Program-made: the position numbers and the translations under genes | Notes under the pieces: generated by a model | Told to the model about the DNA's origin: nothing | What the model saw: the letters and a program-made list of their open reading frames with translations, nothing else | The model's database searches: none | Part shown: positions 8,741 to 18,241 of the stretch, piece after piece | Layout of the letters: every line of letters begins with the position of its first letter | How positions within the stretch are numbered: the stretch's first letter is position 1 | Assembly: GCF_002869745.1 (NCBI RefSeq) | Contig: NZ_PNOS01000047.1 | Location: 1-36,837, forward strand | Length of the DNA: 36,837 bases | Reading direction: 5' to 3' | DNA from: Oceaniglobus roseus | Lineage (GTDB): Bacteria > Pseudomonadota > Alphaproteobacteria > Rhodobacterales > Rhodobacteraceae

Positions 8741-9010
8741 TCAGTGCAGCGTCAGCTCGCCCGTGACGTTGCGCCATTCGCCCGGCGCGATCATCTTGCG
8801 GTGGGTGAAGCGCACCGAGTGCAGCGGCCCCTCGATCTCCTTCTGCCAGAACTCGATGAACCTGAAGAGTCGCGGGTGATCGGGGGCGATATCGTAGTCC
8901 TGCCAGACGAAGGTGTTGAGAACACTCGTGTAATCCGGCATGCGGTAGAACATCTCGGCCGTCGTGAGGCCGTACCCCTTGAGCATCATTTCCATCTCGG
9001 ACATCGCCAT
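8741..9010 (-). CDS. Usg family protein
   Basis: The 89-residue protein matches the Usg family (small alphaproteobacterial proteins named for a position near trp genes in some genomes): LKGYGLTTAEMFYRMPDY near the N-terminus, FVWQDYDIAPDHP in the middle and a VRFTHRKMIAP stretch. I chose the first ATG (9010) because GGAG lies eight bases before it; an ATG two codons in is possible. No signal peptide or membrane segment is visible. Biochemical function is unknown. It is divergent from gyrA across 203 bases that contain the gyrA promoter and an AT-rich block. Confidence 0.85.
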   Translation of the reverse strand: MAMSEMEMMLKGYGLTTAEMFYRMPDYTSVLNTFVWQDYDIAPDHPRLFRFIEFWQKEIEGPLHSVRFTHRKMIAPGEWRNVTGELTLH

Positions 9011-9139
9011 TCAAATCACTCCTTCCGGGCCTGTCACAATCCCCCGCTTCCGATCATGCCGAAGTCGTTTTACTTTTCAATTAAAACAGTATGTTAGCAC
9101 TCTCTCCCCCTGGCTGCTTGCCGAAAACTCAGGCAGACA

Positions 9140-9168
9140 TTGCACGCAACATGCGCGTCCTGATATAA
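9140..9168 (+). promoter_or_regulatory. Sigma-70 promoter of gyrA
   Basis: TTGCAC (9140-9145) and ATATAA (9163-9168) are separated by 17 bases, close to consensus at both boxes and the best promoter match in the window. Transcription would start near 9175, giving a leader of about 40 bases with AGGAG at 9198-9202. Confidence 0.65.
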
Positions 9169-9213
9169 CCCCGGCAACAATATGTAGAGCAGAGCGCAGG
9201 AGCAGCGGTCGAC

Positions 9214-11958
9214 GTGAACGACACACCGGAAACGCCTGAAAACGAAGACGAAAACGGCCCCGAGCGCGCGGCGCACCACGGCCCGGTCATCTCGATCGCC
9301 GACGAGATGCGTTCGTCCTTCCTCGACTACGCGATGTCCGTCATCGTCTCCCGCGCGATCCCCGATCTGCGCGACGGCCTGAAACCTGTGCACCGGCGGA
9401 TCCTCTACGCGATGCACGAAACCGGCAACACCCACGACAAGTCCTACCGCAAGTCCGCCCGCCCCGTCGGCGACGTGATGGGCAAGTACCACCCCCACGG
9501 CGACTCGGCGATCTACGAGGCGCTGGTGCGGATGGCGCAGGACTTCTCGATGTCGCTGCCGCTGCTCGACGGCCAGGGCAACTTCGGATCCATGGACGGC
9601 GATTCCGCCGCCGCCATGCGCTATACCGAGGTGCGGATGGACCGCCCGGCGCAGGCGCTGCTGGCGGACATCGAGAAGGAGACCGTCGACTTCCAGGACA
9701 ACTACGACGGCAAGGACCGCGAACCCACGGTCCTGCCCGCCCGGTTCCCGAACATGCTGGTCAACGGCGCGGGCGGCATCGCCGTCGGCATGGCCACCAA
9801 CATTCCGCCCCACAACCTGGGCGAGGTGGTCGATGCCACGCTGGCCCTGATCGCCGATCCGGACCTCTCGACCGAGCAGCTGATCGAATACGTCCCGGGC
9901 CCCGACTTCCCGACCGGCGGCGTGATCCTCGGCCGCTCCGGCGCGCGCAAGGCCTACCTGGAAGGGCGCGGTAGCGTCGTCATCCGGGCGAAGACCCGGG
10001 TCGAGGAGATCCGCAAGGACCGCTTCGCCATCGTGCTGGACGAGATTCCCTACCAGGTGAACAAGGCCGCGATGATCGAGAAGATCGCGGATCTGGTCCG
10101 TGAGAAGAAGCTCGAGGGCATTTCCGGGGTGCAGGACGAATCCGACCGCGTCGGCGTGCGCGTGGTGATCGAGCTGAAGCGCGACGCGACGCCCGAGGTG
10201 GTGCTGAACCAGCTCTACCGATTCACGCCGATGCAGACCTCCTTCGGCTGCAACATGCTGGCCCTGAACGGCGGCCGCCCCGAGCAGCTGACGCTGAGGG
10301 ATTTCCTCACCCATTTCATCAGCTTCCGCGAGGAAGTCGTCGCGCGCCGCACCGCCTACGACCTGAGGAAGGCGCGCGAGCGCAGCCACATCCTCTGCGG
10401 TCTGGCCGTCGCGGTGTCGAACGTGGACGAGGTGGTGCAGACCATCCGATCGTCCCTCGACGCCGCCGAGGCCCGCCAGAAGCTGATGGAGCGCGCCTGG
10501 CCCGCCCACGAGATCGCGCCGTTCATCCGGCTGATCGACGACCCGAGCCACACGATGAACGAGGACGGCACCTACAACCTGTCCGAGATCCAGGCACGCG
10601 CCATCCTCGACCTGCGGCTCCAGCGCCTGACCCAGCTCGGTGTCAAGGAAGTGACGGACGAGCTGGAGGACCTGGCGGCCAAGATCAAGGACTACCTCGA
10701 CATCCTGCGCTCGCGCGAGCGGATCATGGGCATCATCTCGACCGAGCTGCAGGAGGTGAAGGACCAGTTCGCCGTCCCCCGCCGCACCGAGATCGTCGAC
10801 TGGGCCGGCGATATGGAGGACGAGGACCTCATCGAGCGTGAGGACATGGTCGTCACCATCACCCAGACCGGTTACATCAAGCGCACGCCGCTTGCCGAGT
10901 TCCGCAGCCAGCGGCGGGGCGGCAAGGGCCTGGCCGGCGGCGGTCTGAAGGACGACGACGTGGTGACGACCCTGTTCGTCGCCAACACCCACACGCAGCT
11001 TCTGTTCTTCACCACCGACGGCATGGTCTACAAGCTGAAGACCTGGCGCCTGCCGCTGGGCGGGCGGACGTCGAAGGGCAAGGCGATCGTCAACATCCTG
11101 CCGATCCCCGCGGGCGTCTCCATCGCCGCGATCATGCCCGTGGACCGGGACGAGGCCGACTGGGACGAGCTGCAGATCGTCTTCGCCACCTCCGACGGCG
11201 ACGTGCGGCGCAATGCCCTGTCGGACTTCACCAACGTCATGCGCAACGGCAAGATCGCCATGAAGCTGCCCGAGGACGTGAAGCTGGTGAACGCCCGCAT
11301 CGCCGACGAAAGCTACGACATGATGCTGGTCACGGCGCTCGGGCGCGCGATCCGCTTCCCGACGACCGCGGTCAGGATCTTCAAGGGCCGCGATTCCACC
11401 GGCGTCCGGGGGATCCGCCTGGCCGAGGGCGACCGCGTGGTTTCGATGGCCGTGATCCGGCACTTCGAGGCGACGCCAGGCGAACGCGCGGCCTATCTCA
11501 AGATGCGCCGCGCCATGGCGGGCCTCGCCGACGACGCCGAGCTGGAGACGGACGAGGAGGAGAGCACCGGCGAAGCCGCCGAGTTCGGACCCGAGGATTA
11601 CGCCCGCATGTCCGCGGCCGAGGACCTGATCCTGACCATCACCGCGCAGGGCTCGGGCAAGCTGTCGTCCTCCCACGACTACCCGGTGCGCGGCCGCGGC
11701 GGCCAGGGCGTCATGGCCATGGACAAGGCGATGCGCGGCGGGCCCCTCGTCGCGTCCTTCCCGGTGGATCTCGACGACCAGATCATGCTGGCGACCTCCA
11801 AGGGACAGTCGATCCGCGTGCCGGTCGAGGGCATCTCGTTCCGCTCCCGCGGGGCGGGCGGCGTGAAGGTGTTCAACACCGGCGCGGGCGAGGAAGTGGT
11901 GAGCGTCGCCTGGATCGCCGAGCAGTCCGAGGACGAGGAGCCACCGGCGGGCGAGTAA
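9214..11958 (+). CDS. gyrA: DNA gyrase subunit A
   Basis: The 914-residue subunit carries the DNA breakage-reunion activity of gyrase, which introduces negative supercoils with GyrB. The active-site tyrosine is Tyr137 (MRYTEV). The quinolone-resistance region [11 protein letters not shown] spans about 94-103, with Ser98 and Glu102 at the classical positions 83 and 87 of the E. coli protein; most GyrA proteins have Asp at the second. The GyrA box QRRGGKG at 566-572, which marks true gyrase rather than topoisomerase IV, starts the DNA-wrapping domain. An acidic insert (about 772-804) interrupts that domain near its end. The start is GTG with AGGAG eleven bases before it. Confidence 0.97.
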   Translation: MNDTPETPENEDENGPERAAHHGPVISIADEMRSSFLDYAMSVIVSRAIPDLRDGLKPVHRRILYAMHETGNTHDKSYRKSARPVGDVMGKYHPHGDSAIYEALVRMAQDFSMSLPLLDGQGNFGSMDGDSAAAMRYTEVRMDRPAQALLADIEKETVDFQDNYDGKDREPTVLPARFPNMLVNGAGGIAVGMATNIPPHNLGEVVDATLALIADPDLSTEQLIEYVPGPDFPTGGVILGRSGARKAYLEGRGSVVIRAKTRVEEIRKDRFAIVLDEIPYQVNKAAMIEKIADLVREKKLEGISGVQDESDRVGVRVVIELKRDATPEVVLNQLYRFTPMQTSFGCNMLALNGGRPEQLTLRDFLTHFISFREEVVARRTAYDLRKARERSHILCGLAVAVSNVDEVVQTIRSSLDAAEARQKLMERAWPAHEIAPFIRLIDDPSHTMNEDGTYNLSEIQARAILDLRLQRLTQLGVKEVTDELEDLAAKIKDYLDILRSRERIMGIISTELQEVKDQFAVPRRTEIVDWAGDMEDEDLIEREDMVVTITQTGYIKRTPLAEFRSQRRGGKGLAGGGLKDDDVVTTLFVANTHTQLLFFTTDGMVYKLKTWRLPLGGRTSKGKAIVNILPIPAGVSIAAIMPVDRDEADWDELQIVFATSDGDVRRNALSDFTNVMRNGKIAMKLPEDVKLVNARIADESYDMMLVTALGRAIRFPTTAVRIFKGRDSTGVRGIRLAEGDRVVSMAVIRHFEATPGERAAYLKMRRAMAGLADDAELETDEEESTGEAAEFGPEDYARMSAAEDLILTITAQGSGKLSSSHDYPVRGRGGQGVMAMDKAMRGGPLVASFPVDLDDQIMLATSKGQSIRVPVEGISFRSRGAGGVKVFNTGAGEEVVSVAWIAEQSEDEEPPAGE

Positions 11959-11967
11959 TCGCCCGCC
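11946..11967 (+). terminator. Hairpin across the gyrA stop codon
   Basis: GGCGGGCGA and TCGCCCGCC form a perfect 9-bp stem with a GTAA loop; the stop codon TAA lies in the loop region. A weak pyrimidine run (CTCTCCCGTTT) follows. It is a probable terminator or mRNA 3'-end stabiliser of gyrA. Confidence 0.55.
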
Positions 11968-12071
11968 CTCTCCCGTTTGCCGTGCACCCGCCGCATTTCG
12001 GTCACATCCGGGACACAGGGGTTTGGCGTGGTCACACCGCGCCCCCTTGGTAAATTTCCGGGAGTCCGATC

Positions 12072-12656
12072 GTGACGAACGCGTCGCTCAAGACCCAGTA
12101 CCGCCTTCAGTTCGCCCTCGTCCGGGTCCTGATCGCGTCCTATTTCCTGGCCTCCATCGGCCTGATCGACAACATCGCCGACGCCTCCTTCCTCGACTCC
12201 CTTCCCGGCCCCCGGCCCAGCGACGCGTTCGTCGCCTCGATCCTCTACGCCGCCTGCTTCACTGTGATCATCGGCCGCTTCGTCCGCCCGGCCGCGCTCC
12301 TTTTGTCGGTGTTCTTCTTCTGCTCGTCCTACAGCGCCGCCATGCCGACCCTGTCGCTGAACGCGCTGACCGAGTTCTGGCGCGACATGGCGCTGATCGG
12401 GGCGCTGATGATGATCGCCCTGACCGACCCGAAGGCGCGCGGCCCCGTCCGCCTGCGCAAGCTCGAGGTCGAGCGCGTGACCGTGGCGCGCCCCCGCCCC
12501 GTCTCCCCGGCCCGCACCCCGCGCCCGGTCATGGCCGAGGACGTGACCTACGCCCCGAGGTTCGCGCGGCGCAGCCCCTATGCCCTCGCGCTGCGCGAGG
12601 CGATGGAGGAGGACGAGGTGACTAACATCTTCCGCGACACCAGCGCGCCCATCTGA
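12072..12656 (+). CDS. DoxX-like small membrane protein
   Basis: The 194-residue protein starts at GTG with GGGAG eight bases upstream. Residues 1-115 contain four hydrophobic segments (IASYFLASIGLI, AFVASILYAACF, ALLLSVFFFCSS and MALIGALMMIAL), a layout like DoxX-family proteins. The C-terminal 75 residues are soluble, basic and Pro/Arg-rich, ending ALREAMEEDEVTNIFRD. DoxX proteins are associated with membrane redox processes, but homology here is by general pattern only. It may share a transcript with trmFO, which begins 52 bases downstream. Confidence 0.65.
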   Translation: MTNASLKTQYRLQFALVRVLIASYFLASIGLIDNIADASFLDSLPGPRPSDAFVASILYAACFTVIIGRFVRPAALLLSVFFFCSSYSAAMPTLSLNALTEFWRDMALIGALMMIALTDPKARGPVRLRKLEVERVTVARPRPVSPARTPRPVMAEDVTYAPRFARRSPYALALREAMEEDEVTNIFRDTSAPI

Positions 12657-12708
12657 CACCCCCGTCTGACCCCTTTTCAAGCCGGGCGGCGGAGGTTAGA
12701 TCCGCATC

Positions 12709-14067
12709 ATGGCACAGACACTCAACATCGTGGGCGGCGGCATGGCCGGCGCCGAGGCAGCCTGGCAGGCGGCAGAGGCAGGCATCGACGTGGTGCTGCA
12801 CGAGATGCGCCCGAAGGTCGCCACCTTCGCGCACCGCACCGGCGACCTGGCCGAGATGGTGTGCTCGAACTCCTTCCGCTCCGACGACGACGAGCAGAAC
12901 GCGGTGGGCCTCCTGCACTGGGAGATGCGCGCGGCGAAGGGCCTGATCATGGAGATGGCCACCCGCCACCGCCTGCCCGCGGGCGGCGCACTGGCTGTCG
13001 ACCGAGATCCCTTCGCGGCCTCGGTGACGGAGCGGTTGAGAAACCACCCGAAGATCCGCGTGGAAAGTACTGAAATCACATCGCTTCCCACGGACGGCCA
13101 CTGGATCGTCGCGACCGGTCCCCTGACCTCCGGCGCCCTGGCCGAGGCGATCCGCGCCGAGACGGGACAGGACGCGCTGGCCTTCTTCGACGCGATCGCC
13201 CCGATCGTCCATTTCGACAGCATCGACCTTTCCAAGGCCTGGATGCAGTCCCGCTACGACAAGGGCGAGACCGAGGAGGAGCGCACCGCCTACCTGAACT
13301 GCCCGATGGACAAGGCGACCTACGATGCCTTCATCGACGCCCTGCTGGCCGCCGACAAGGCCGAGTTCCACGACGGCGAGACGGCGCAGTATTTCGACGG
13401 CTGCCTGCCGATCGAGGTGATGGCCGAGCGCGGGCGCGAGACCCTTCGTCACGGGCCGATGAAACCCGTGGGCCTGACCAACCCGCACCAGCCCGAGGTG
13501 AAACCCCACGCCGTCGTGCAGCTGCGCCGCGACAACAAGCTCGGCACGCTCTACAACATCGTCGGCTTCCAGACGAAGATGAAGTACGGCGCGCAAGCCG
13601 ATGTTCTACGGATGATTCCGGGGCTGGAGAACGCCCGCTTCGCCCGCCTCGGCGGCATCCACCGCAACACCTTCCTGAAATCCCCGGTGCTGCTCGACGG
13701 CCAGATGCGCCTCAGGTCGCGGCCGAACATCCGCTTCGCGGGCCAGATCACGGGGGTGGAGGGCTATGTCGAATCCGCGGCCATGGGCCTTCTCGCCGCC
13801 CGTCTTGCCGTGGCCGAGATCACCGGGCAGACCCTGCCGCCGGTGCCCGAGACGACGGCCATGGGCGCGCTCGTCACCCACATCACAGGCGGCGCCGATG
13901 CGAAGACCTTCCAGCCGATGAACGTCAACTTCGGCCTCTTCCCGCCCGTCACCGGGCTGAAGGCCGGGCGGCGCGGCCGCAAGGACCGCTACAAGGCCTA
14001 TACCGACCGCGCCAAGGCCGACTGGACCGCCTGGCTTTCCGCCGCCGGGTCCACCGTCCCCGCGTGA
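12709..14067 (+). CDS. trmFO: Folate/FAD-dependent tRNA (uracil-54 C5)-methyltransferase
   Basis: The 452-residue flavoprotein methylates U54 of the tRNA T-loop using methylenetetrahydrofolate and FADH2. The N-terminal FAD loop is [16 protein letters not shown] (5-20). The conserved [10 protein letters not shown] follows with Cys52. YLNCP (Cys199) and [14 protein letters not shown] (Cys233) are further family blocks; Cys52 with Cys233 corresponds to the reactive pair described in studied TrmFO proteins, by motif alignment from memory. GGIHRNTF and the C-terminal [11 protein letters not shown] block complete the match. GGAGG lies some distance before the ATG. It is translationally coupled to gluQ by a GTGA overlap, giving a tRNA-modification pair. 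Confidence 0.96.
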   Translation: MAQTLNIVGGGMAGAEAAWQAAEAGIDVVLHEMRPKVATFAHRTGDLAEMVCSNSFRSDDDEQNAVGLLHWEMRAAKGLIMEMATRHRLPAGGALAVDRDPFAASVTERLRNHPKIRVESTEITSLPTDGHWIVATGPLTSGALAEAIRAETGQDALAFFDAIAPIVHFDSIDLSKAWMQSRYDKGETEEERTAYLNCPMDKATYDAFIDALLAADKAEFHDGETAQYFDGCLPIEVMAERGRETLRHGPMKPVGLTNPHQPEVKPHAVVQLRRDNKLGTLYNIVGFQTKMKYGAQADVLRMIPGLENARFARLGGIHRNTFLKSPVLLDGQMRLRSRPNIRFAGQITGVEGYVESAAMGLLAARLAVAEITGQTLPPVPETTAMGALVTHITGGADAKTFQPMNVNFGLFPPVTGLKAGRRGRKDRYKAYTDRAKADWTAWLSAAGSTVPA

Positions 14068-14981
14068 GCCCCCGCGTCAACGTCGTCACCCGCTTCGCGC
14101 CTTCGCCCACGGGGCCGCTGCACCTCGGCCACGCCTATTCCGCGATGCTGGCCCACGACATGGCGAAGGCCCAGGGCGGGACCTTCCTGCTCCGGATCGA
14201 GGACATCGACCGCAGCCGCGCCCGCCCGGAATGGGAGGCGCAAATTTACGACGACCTGCGCTGGCTCGGCCTCTCCTGGCCCGAGCCCGCGCTGCGCCAG
14301 TCCGACCGCCTGCCGACCTATCGCGCGGCGCTGGAGCGGCTCTGGCAGCACGACCTGCTCTTCGCCTGCTCCTGCAACCGGCGCGACATCCTCGACGCCC
14401 TCGGGGCGCCCCAGGAGGGCACCGCGCCGCCCATGGGCCCCGACGGCCCGATCTATCCCGGCACCTGCCGCGAGACGGGCCGCCGCCATCCGGGCGATCC
14501 GCTGCCGGAAGAGGCCCTGCGCCTGCGCATCGACATGGCCGAGCGCGCCGCCACCGCCGAAACCCCCCTGTCCTTCACCGAGACCGGCGCCGGTCCCGAC
14601 GGCGAGACCGACACGATCCGCGTCGCGCCGGACCTCGCCGCGACCGTCGGCGACATCGTCCTCGCCCGCCGCGACATGGGCACCTCCTACCACCTCGCCG
14701 TGGTCCTCGACGACGCCGCGCAGGGCGTCACCCACGTCACCCGCGGGCGCGACCTGTTCGAGGCGACGCAGATCCACGTTCTGCTGCAGCGCCTCCTCGG
14801 CCTGCCGACGCCCGTCTACCATCACCATCGCCTGATCCGCGACGACACCGGCAAGCGCCTGGCCAAGCGCGACGACGCTCGCGCCCTCGCGAAATACCGT
14901 GCCGAAGGCGCCACACCCGACGACATCCGCCGCCTGGTCGGCCTGCCGACGTCCTGGCACCCCCCTGCTTCTTCTTTGTAA
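14064..14981 (+). CDS. gluQ: Glutamyl-Q tRNA(Asp) synthetase
   Basis: The 305-residue protein is a truncated glutamyl-tRNA synthetase paralogue that attaches glutamate to queuosine in tRNA-Asp. It begins with the class I signature [20 protein letters not shown] (HIGH-like HLGH at 20-23), has the IEDIDRSR block, a zinc-binding set in ACSCNRRD and YPGTCRE, and the KMSKS-like RLAKRD near the C-terminus. It lacks an anticodon-binding domain, as expected for GluQ. The start GTG overlaps the trmFO stop by four bases. The final codons and stop lie inside a dispersed repeat element. Confidence 0.94.
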   Translation: MSPRVNVVTRFAPSPTGPLHLGHAYSAMLAHDMAKAQGGTFLLRIEDIDRSRARPEWEAQIYDDLRWLGLSWPEPALRQSDRLPTYRAALERLWQHDLLFACSCNRRDILDALGAPQEGTAPPMGPDGPIYPGTCRETGRRHPGDPLPEEALRLRIDMAERAATAETPLSFTETGAGPDGETDTIRVAPDLAATVGDIVLARRDMGTSYHLAVVLDDAAQGVTHVTRGRDLFEATQIHVLLQRLLGLPTPVYHHHRLIRDDTGKRLAKRDDARALAKYRAEGATPDDIRRLVGLPTSWHPPASSL

Positions 14982-15004
14982 AAATACTCCCGCCGGAGGC
15001 GTCC
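14971..15004. repeat. Copy of a dispersed intergenic repeat between convergent gluQ and hisI
   Basis: The segment runs CTTCTTTG, then AAAAATACTCCCGCCGG, then AGGCGTCC. It closely resembles the right arm of the large inverted repeat at 30850-30938 (CTTTGCTTC, AATATCCCCGCCGG, AGGCTCC). The CTCC/GGAG part can fold into a small hairpin. It covers the gluQ stop codon and lies between converging genes, so a bidirectional terminator role is plausible. Confidence 0.6.
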
Positions 15005-15044
15005 GCCCCCTCCACCAGCGCCCCCGCCGCCGGATCGCCGCGCC

Positions 15045-15407
15045 CTAGCCGGGCATCGGCGCAATGATCTCCGTCTCCACGCCGCCCCGTACCGCGGTGT
15101 AGAAGCAGGACCGCCGGTTGGTGTGGCAGGCGGGCCCCTCCTGGCGCACCAGCGCCAGCAGGCAGTCGCGGTCGCAGTCCACCCGCATCTCGACCAGGTG
15201 CTGCACGTGTCCGCTGGTCTCGCCCTTCACCCAGAAGGACTGGCGCGAGCGCGACCAGTAGGTGACGCGCCCCGTCTCCAGCGTCATCGCCACCGCCTCG
15301 GCATTCATCCAGGCAAGCATCAGCACCTCGCCCGTCTCCGCCTCCTGGGCGATCACCGGCAGAAGGCCCGCGGCATCGAAGCGCAGGCTGGACGGGTCGA
15401 AGGACAT
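15045..15407 (-). CDS. hisI: Phosphoribosyl-AMP cyclohydrolase
   Basis: The 120-residue enzyme catalyses ring opening of phosphoribosyl-AMP, the third step of histidine synthesis. The metal-binding cluster DCDRD (77-81) gives the DxDxD magnesium site, and Cys78, Cys94 (ACHT) and Cys101 (RSCFY) are the three zinc ligands of the family. MLAWMN (30-35) and the YWSRSRQ stretch (50-56) are also typical. It is monofunctional, without the HisE domain. It is divergent from the IscU-like gene across 72 bases. Confidence 0.96.
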   Translation of the reverse strand: MSFDPSSLRFDAAGLLPVIAQEAETGEVLMLAWMNAEAVAMTLETGRVTYWSRSRQSFWVKGETSGHVQHLVEMRVDCDRDCLLALVRQEGPACHTNRRSCFYTAVRGGVETEIIAPMPG

Positions 15408-15479
15408 CGGGCAAAACCTTTCCTTGTGCGAAGCCGCACCCTATCTAGGCGATGAGACCCGAACAGGAAAGCCGCCGCC

Positions 15480-15929
15480 ATGGCCGACAGCGATCTGATC
15501 AAGCTCTACTCCGGCCGCATCCTCGCGCTCGCCGCCGAGATGCCGCATACCGCGCCGCTCGCCGATCCCGACGCCACCGCGCGCAAGCGCTCTCCGCTCT
15601 GCGGCTCGACGGTGACGGTGCAGCTGAAGACCGAGGCCGGCCGGATCACCGGCTATGCGCAGGACGTGAAGGCCTGCGCGCTCGGCCAGGCGGCGGCCTC
15701 GGTCGTCGGCGCGCACATCATTGGGCGCAGCCGCGCCGAGGTGGAACAGGCGCGGGACGAGCTGAAGGCGATGCTGAAATCCGGCGGCCCCGTGCCCTCG
15801 GCCCCGTTCGGGGATCTGGAGGTGCTGGAGCCCGCGAAGGACTACAAGAACCGCCACGCCTCGATCATGCTGGCGCTGGAAGCGACGGCCGAGGCCTTCG
15901 CCGAGGCCGAGAAGGCCGCCTGCGCCTGA
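15480..15929 (+). CDS. IscU/NifU-like iron-sulfur scaffold family protein, divergent
   Basis: The 149-residue protein has the IscU/SufU fold pattern. Cys41 (PLCGST) and Cys66 (ACALGQAAAS) match the first two scaffold cysteines. At the third position the usual His-Cys pair reads NRHASI: His126 is kept but the cysteine is Ala127. The Asp normally following the first cysteine (CGD) is Ser43. An extra cysteine, Cys148, sits at the extreme C-terminus. It may act as a scaffold with altered ligands, as a transfer protein or in another role; the nearby genes (hisI, an SDR-like gene) give no direct clue. GAAAG precedes the ATG. Confidence 0.85.
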   Translation: MADSDLIKLYSGRILALAAEMPHTAPLADPDATARKRSPLCGSTVTVQLKTEAGRITGYAQDVKACALGQAAASVVGAHIIGRSRAEVEQARDELKAMLKSGGPVPSAPFGDLEVLEPAKDYKNRHASIMLALEATAEAFAEAEKAACA

Positions 15930-15984
15930 GGCCTTTCGCAGCGCGGCCCTTGACCTTCGCCACGCTTTGGCGAATGTCCGCGCC

Positions 15985-16644
15985 ATGACAACGGACACGA
16001 CAAAGATCGCCCTCATCACCGGCGCCTCGCGCGGGCTCGGCGCCGCCATCGCCGCCGCCCTCGCCCCCGCCTGCCACGTCATCGCCGTCGCCCGCACCGT
16101 CGGCGGGCTGGAAGAGCTCGACGACGCGATCCAGGCGAAGGGCAGCGCGGCGACGCTTGCGCCGATGGACGTCACCGACCCGAACGCCATGGCCCATCTC
16201 TGCCGCTCGACCTACGACCGCTGGGGCCATGTCGACCTCTGGGTGCACTGCGCGATCCACGCCGCGCCGCTGACCCCTGCGGGCCATGTCGATGCGAAGG
16301 ACTGGGCGAAGTCCATCGCCACCAACGCCACCGCCACCGCCACGCTGATCCCGATGGTCGAACCGCTGCTCCGGGCCGCGCCCGACGGACAGGCGCTGTT
16401 CCTCGACGATCCGCGGGCGGGCGAGCCCTTCTTCGGCTCCTACGGCGCCAGCAAGGCCGCGCAGATGGCACTGGCGCGCAGCTGGCAGGCCGAGACGGCG
16501 AAGACCGGGCCGAGGGTGCACATCGCCACACCGGCGCCGATGCCCACGGCCACCCGCGCCCGCTTCTTCCCCGGGGAGGACCGCGGAAAGCTGACGTCGA
16601 CGGCGGACGAGGCGGCGCGCATCCTCGCCACCCTGAGTCTCTGA
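15985..16644 (+). CDS. Short-chain dehydrogenase/reductase-like protein lacking the catalytic serine
   Basis: The 219-residue Rossmann protein has the cofactor loop TGASRGLG (12-19), MDVTD (61-65), and the catalytic YGASK (Tyr153, Lys157). At the usual serine position, 13 residues before the tyrosine, it has Leu140 within [10 protein letters not shown], and the NNAG motif is replaced by HCAIHA. It may therefore be catalytically altered or inactive. The chosen ATG gives the shortest sensible N-terminus; a TTG 18 bases upstream is possible. It starts 55 bases after the IscU-like gene, so the two may be cotranscribed. Substrate unknown. Confidence 0.8.
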   Translation: MTTDTTKIALITGASRGLGAAIAAALAPACHVIAVARTVGGLEELDDAIQAKGSAATLAPMDVTDPNAMAHLCRSTYDRWGHVDLWVHCAIHAAPLTPAGHVDAKDWAKSIATNATATATLIPMVEPLLRAAPDGQALFLDDPRAGEPFFGSYGASKAAQMALARSWQAETAKTGPRVHIATPAPMPTATRARFFPGEDRGKLTSTADEAARILATLSL

Positions 16645-16742
16645 AGCCGCAGCCGGGACGCAAAGACGACGGGGGCGCCAACCCCCGCTTGCCCGCACCG
16701 GGACCAGCGCCTATGAGGGGCAAAAGACCGGGGGGCAGGGGT

Positions 16743-17525
16743 TTGCGCATTCTCATCACCAATGACGACGGCATCAATGCACCGGGCCTGCAGGTGCTGG
16801 AGCGGATCGCCGCCGCCATCGCCGGGTCCGACGGCGAGGTCTGGACCGTCGCCCCCGCCTTCGAGCAGTCGGGCGTCGGCCACTGCGTCAGCTACACCCA
16901 CCCTATGATGACCGCCGAACTCGCCCCCCGCCGCTGGGCGATCGAGGGCGCGCCGGCCGATTGCGTGCTGGCGGCGCTCTACGACGTGATGCCCGCGCGC
17001 CCCGACCTGGTGCTTTCGGGCGTCAACCGCGGCAACAATGCCGCCGAGAACACGCTTTATTCCGGCACCATCGGCGCCGCGCTGGAAGCCGCGTTGCAGG
17101 GCCTGCCCGCCATCGCGCTGTCGCAGTACCTCGGGCCCCGCACCCGCGAGCTGGAGAACCCGTTCGAAGCGGCGGCCGAGCACGGCACCGCCACGGTGCG
17201 CGCGATCCTCGACCGCGCGCCCTGGGACGAGGCCGACTACCGCCTGTTCTACAACGTGAACTTCCCGCCCGTTCCCGCCGCCGAGGTCCGGGGCATGCGT
17301 GCCAGCGCGCAAGGATTCCGCCGCGGCACCGCCTTCGGGGCCGAGCCGCACCTGTCGCCCTCGGGGCGGCGGTTCCTCTGGATCAAGGGCGGCGCGCAGC
17401 ACATCGCGACCGATCCGGGCACCGATGCCGCCGACAACCTCGACGGCTACATCTCGGTCACGCCGATGCGCGCGGACCTGACGGCGCACGACACGCTCGA
17501 CAGCCTCAGGACCGCCCTGGCATGA
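16743..17525 (+). CDS. surE: 5'/3'-nucleotidase SurE
   Basis: SurE is a metal-dependent survival nucleotidase acting on nucleoside monophosphates. The start chosen is TTG, seven bases after GGGGGG, because it gives the family's standard beginning (M)[15 protein letters not shown]; an ATG at 16713 would add ten residues. With this start the protein has 260 residues, the usual length. Asp8 and Asp9 of NDDG bind the metal, and [22 protein letters not shown] is the long conserved block, here noted as SGVNRG and YSGTIGAA. It overlaps pcm by four bases (ATGA), and the surE-pcm-nlpD order known from gammaproteobacteria is preserved. Confidence 0.95.
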   Translation: MRILITNDDGINAPGLQVLERIAAAIAGSDGEVWTVAPAFEQSGVGHCVSYTHPMMTAELAPRRWAIEGAPADCVLAALYDVMPARPDLVLSGVNRGNNAAENTLYSGTIGAALEAALQGLPAIALSQYLGPRTRELENPFEAAAEHGTATVRAILDRAPWDEADYRLFYNVNFPPVPAAEVRGMRASAQGFRRGTAFGAEPHLSPSGRRFLWIKGGAQHIATDPGTDAADNLDGYISVTPMRADLTAHDTLDSLRTALA

Positions 17526-18163
17526 CCCCCGAGGCGGAACGCAAGATGCAGTTCCTCTTCGCGCTCCGCTCCAAGGGGGTGACGGACACCCGCGTGCTGA
17601 ACGCCATGGAGAAGATCGACCGCGGCGCCTTCGTCAAGGGCATCTTCGCCGAACGCGCCTACGAGGACATGCCGCTGCCCATCGCCTGCGGCCAGACGAT
17701 CAGCCAGCCCTCGGTGGTCGGGCTGATGTCCCAGGCGCTGGACGTGCAGCCCCGCGACAAGGTGCTGGAGATCGGCACCGGCTCGGGCTACCAGGCGGCG
17801 ATCCTGTCGCAACTCGCCCGCCGGGTCTATACCGTCGAGCGGCACCGCAGGCTGGTGCGCGAGGCGCGCGAGCTGTTCGAGCGGCTGGACCTTGCCAACA
17901 TCACCTGCCTCGTCGCCGACGGCAGCCACGGGCTGCCCGAACAGGCGCCCTTCGACCGCATTCTCGTCACGGCAGCGGCCGAGGATCCGCCCGGTCCCCT
18001 CTTGGCCGAATTGCGTGTTGGCGGTATCATGGTATTGCCGGTGGGGCAGTCGAACACGGTGCAGACGCTGATCAAGGTGACGCGGCTGGAAAGCGGATTC
18101 GACTATCAGGAACTTCGCCCGGTGCGTTTCGTGCCCCTGCTCGAGGGGCTTGGACAGGACTGA
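17522..18163 (+). CDS. pcm: Protein-L-isoaspartate O-methyltransferase
   Basis: The 213-residue enzyme methylates isoaspartyl residues in aged proteins so they can be repaired. The SAM-binding motif [17 protein letters not shown] is at about residues 81-97, preceded by the PCMT signature [13 protein letters not shown], and followed by post-I VYTVER and DRILVTAA. The ATG lies in the stop of surE (ATGA), indicating coupled translation of the two damage-repair functions. An NlpD-like gene follows 78 bases later. Confidence 0.95.
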   Translation: MTPEAERKMQFLFALRSKGVTDTRVLNAMEKIDRGAFVKGIFAERAYEDMPLPIACGQTISQPSVVGLMSQALDVQPRDKVLEIGTGSGYQAAILSQLARRVYTVERHRRLVREARELFERLDLANITCLVADGSHGLPEQAPFDRILVTAAAEDPPGPLLAELRVGGIMVLPVGQSNTVQTLIKVTRLESGFDYQELRPVRFVPLLEGLGQD

Positions 18164-18241
18164 AAAGCCGCCGGGGACAGGCGGGAAACGAGGCCAGCAC
18201 GAGCGCCCGCAAGAGGCGCCGCTTGAGATCGAGGAAGACAG

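Noticed and set aside
9094-11676. 860-codon open frame antisense to gyrA
   Set aside because: It is the mirror of gyrA codon bias in high-GC DNA, with His/Gly/Val-rich composition and no recognisable domain.
16670-16687. CGGGGG/CCCCCG hairpin before surE
   Set aside because: Six pairs with no T-tract; may be chance in GC-rich DNA.
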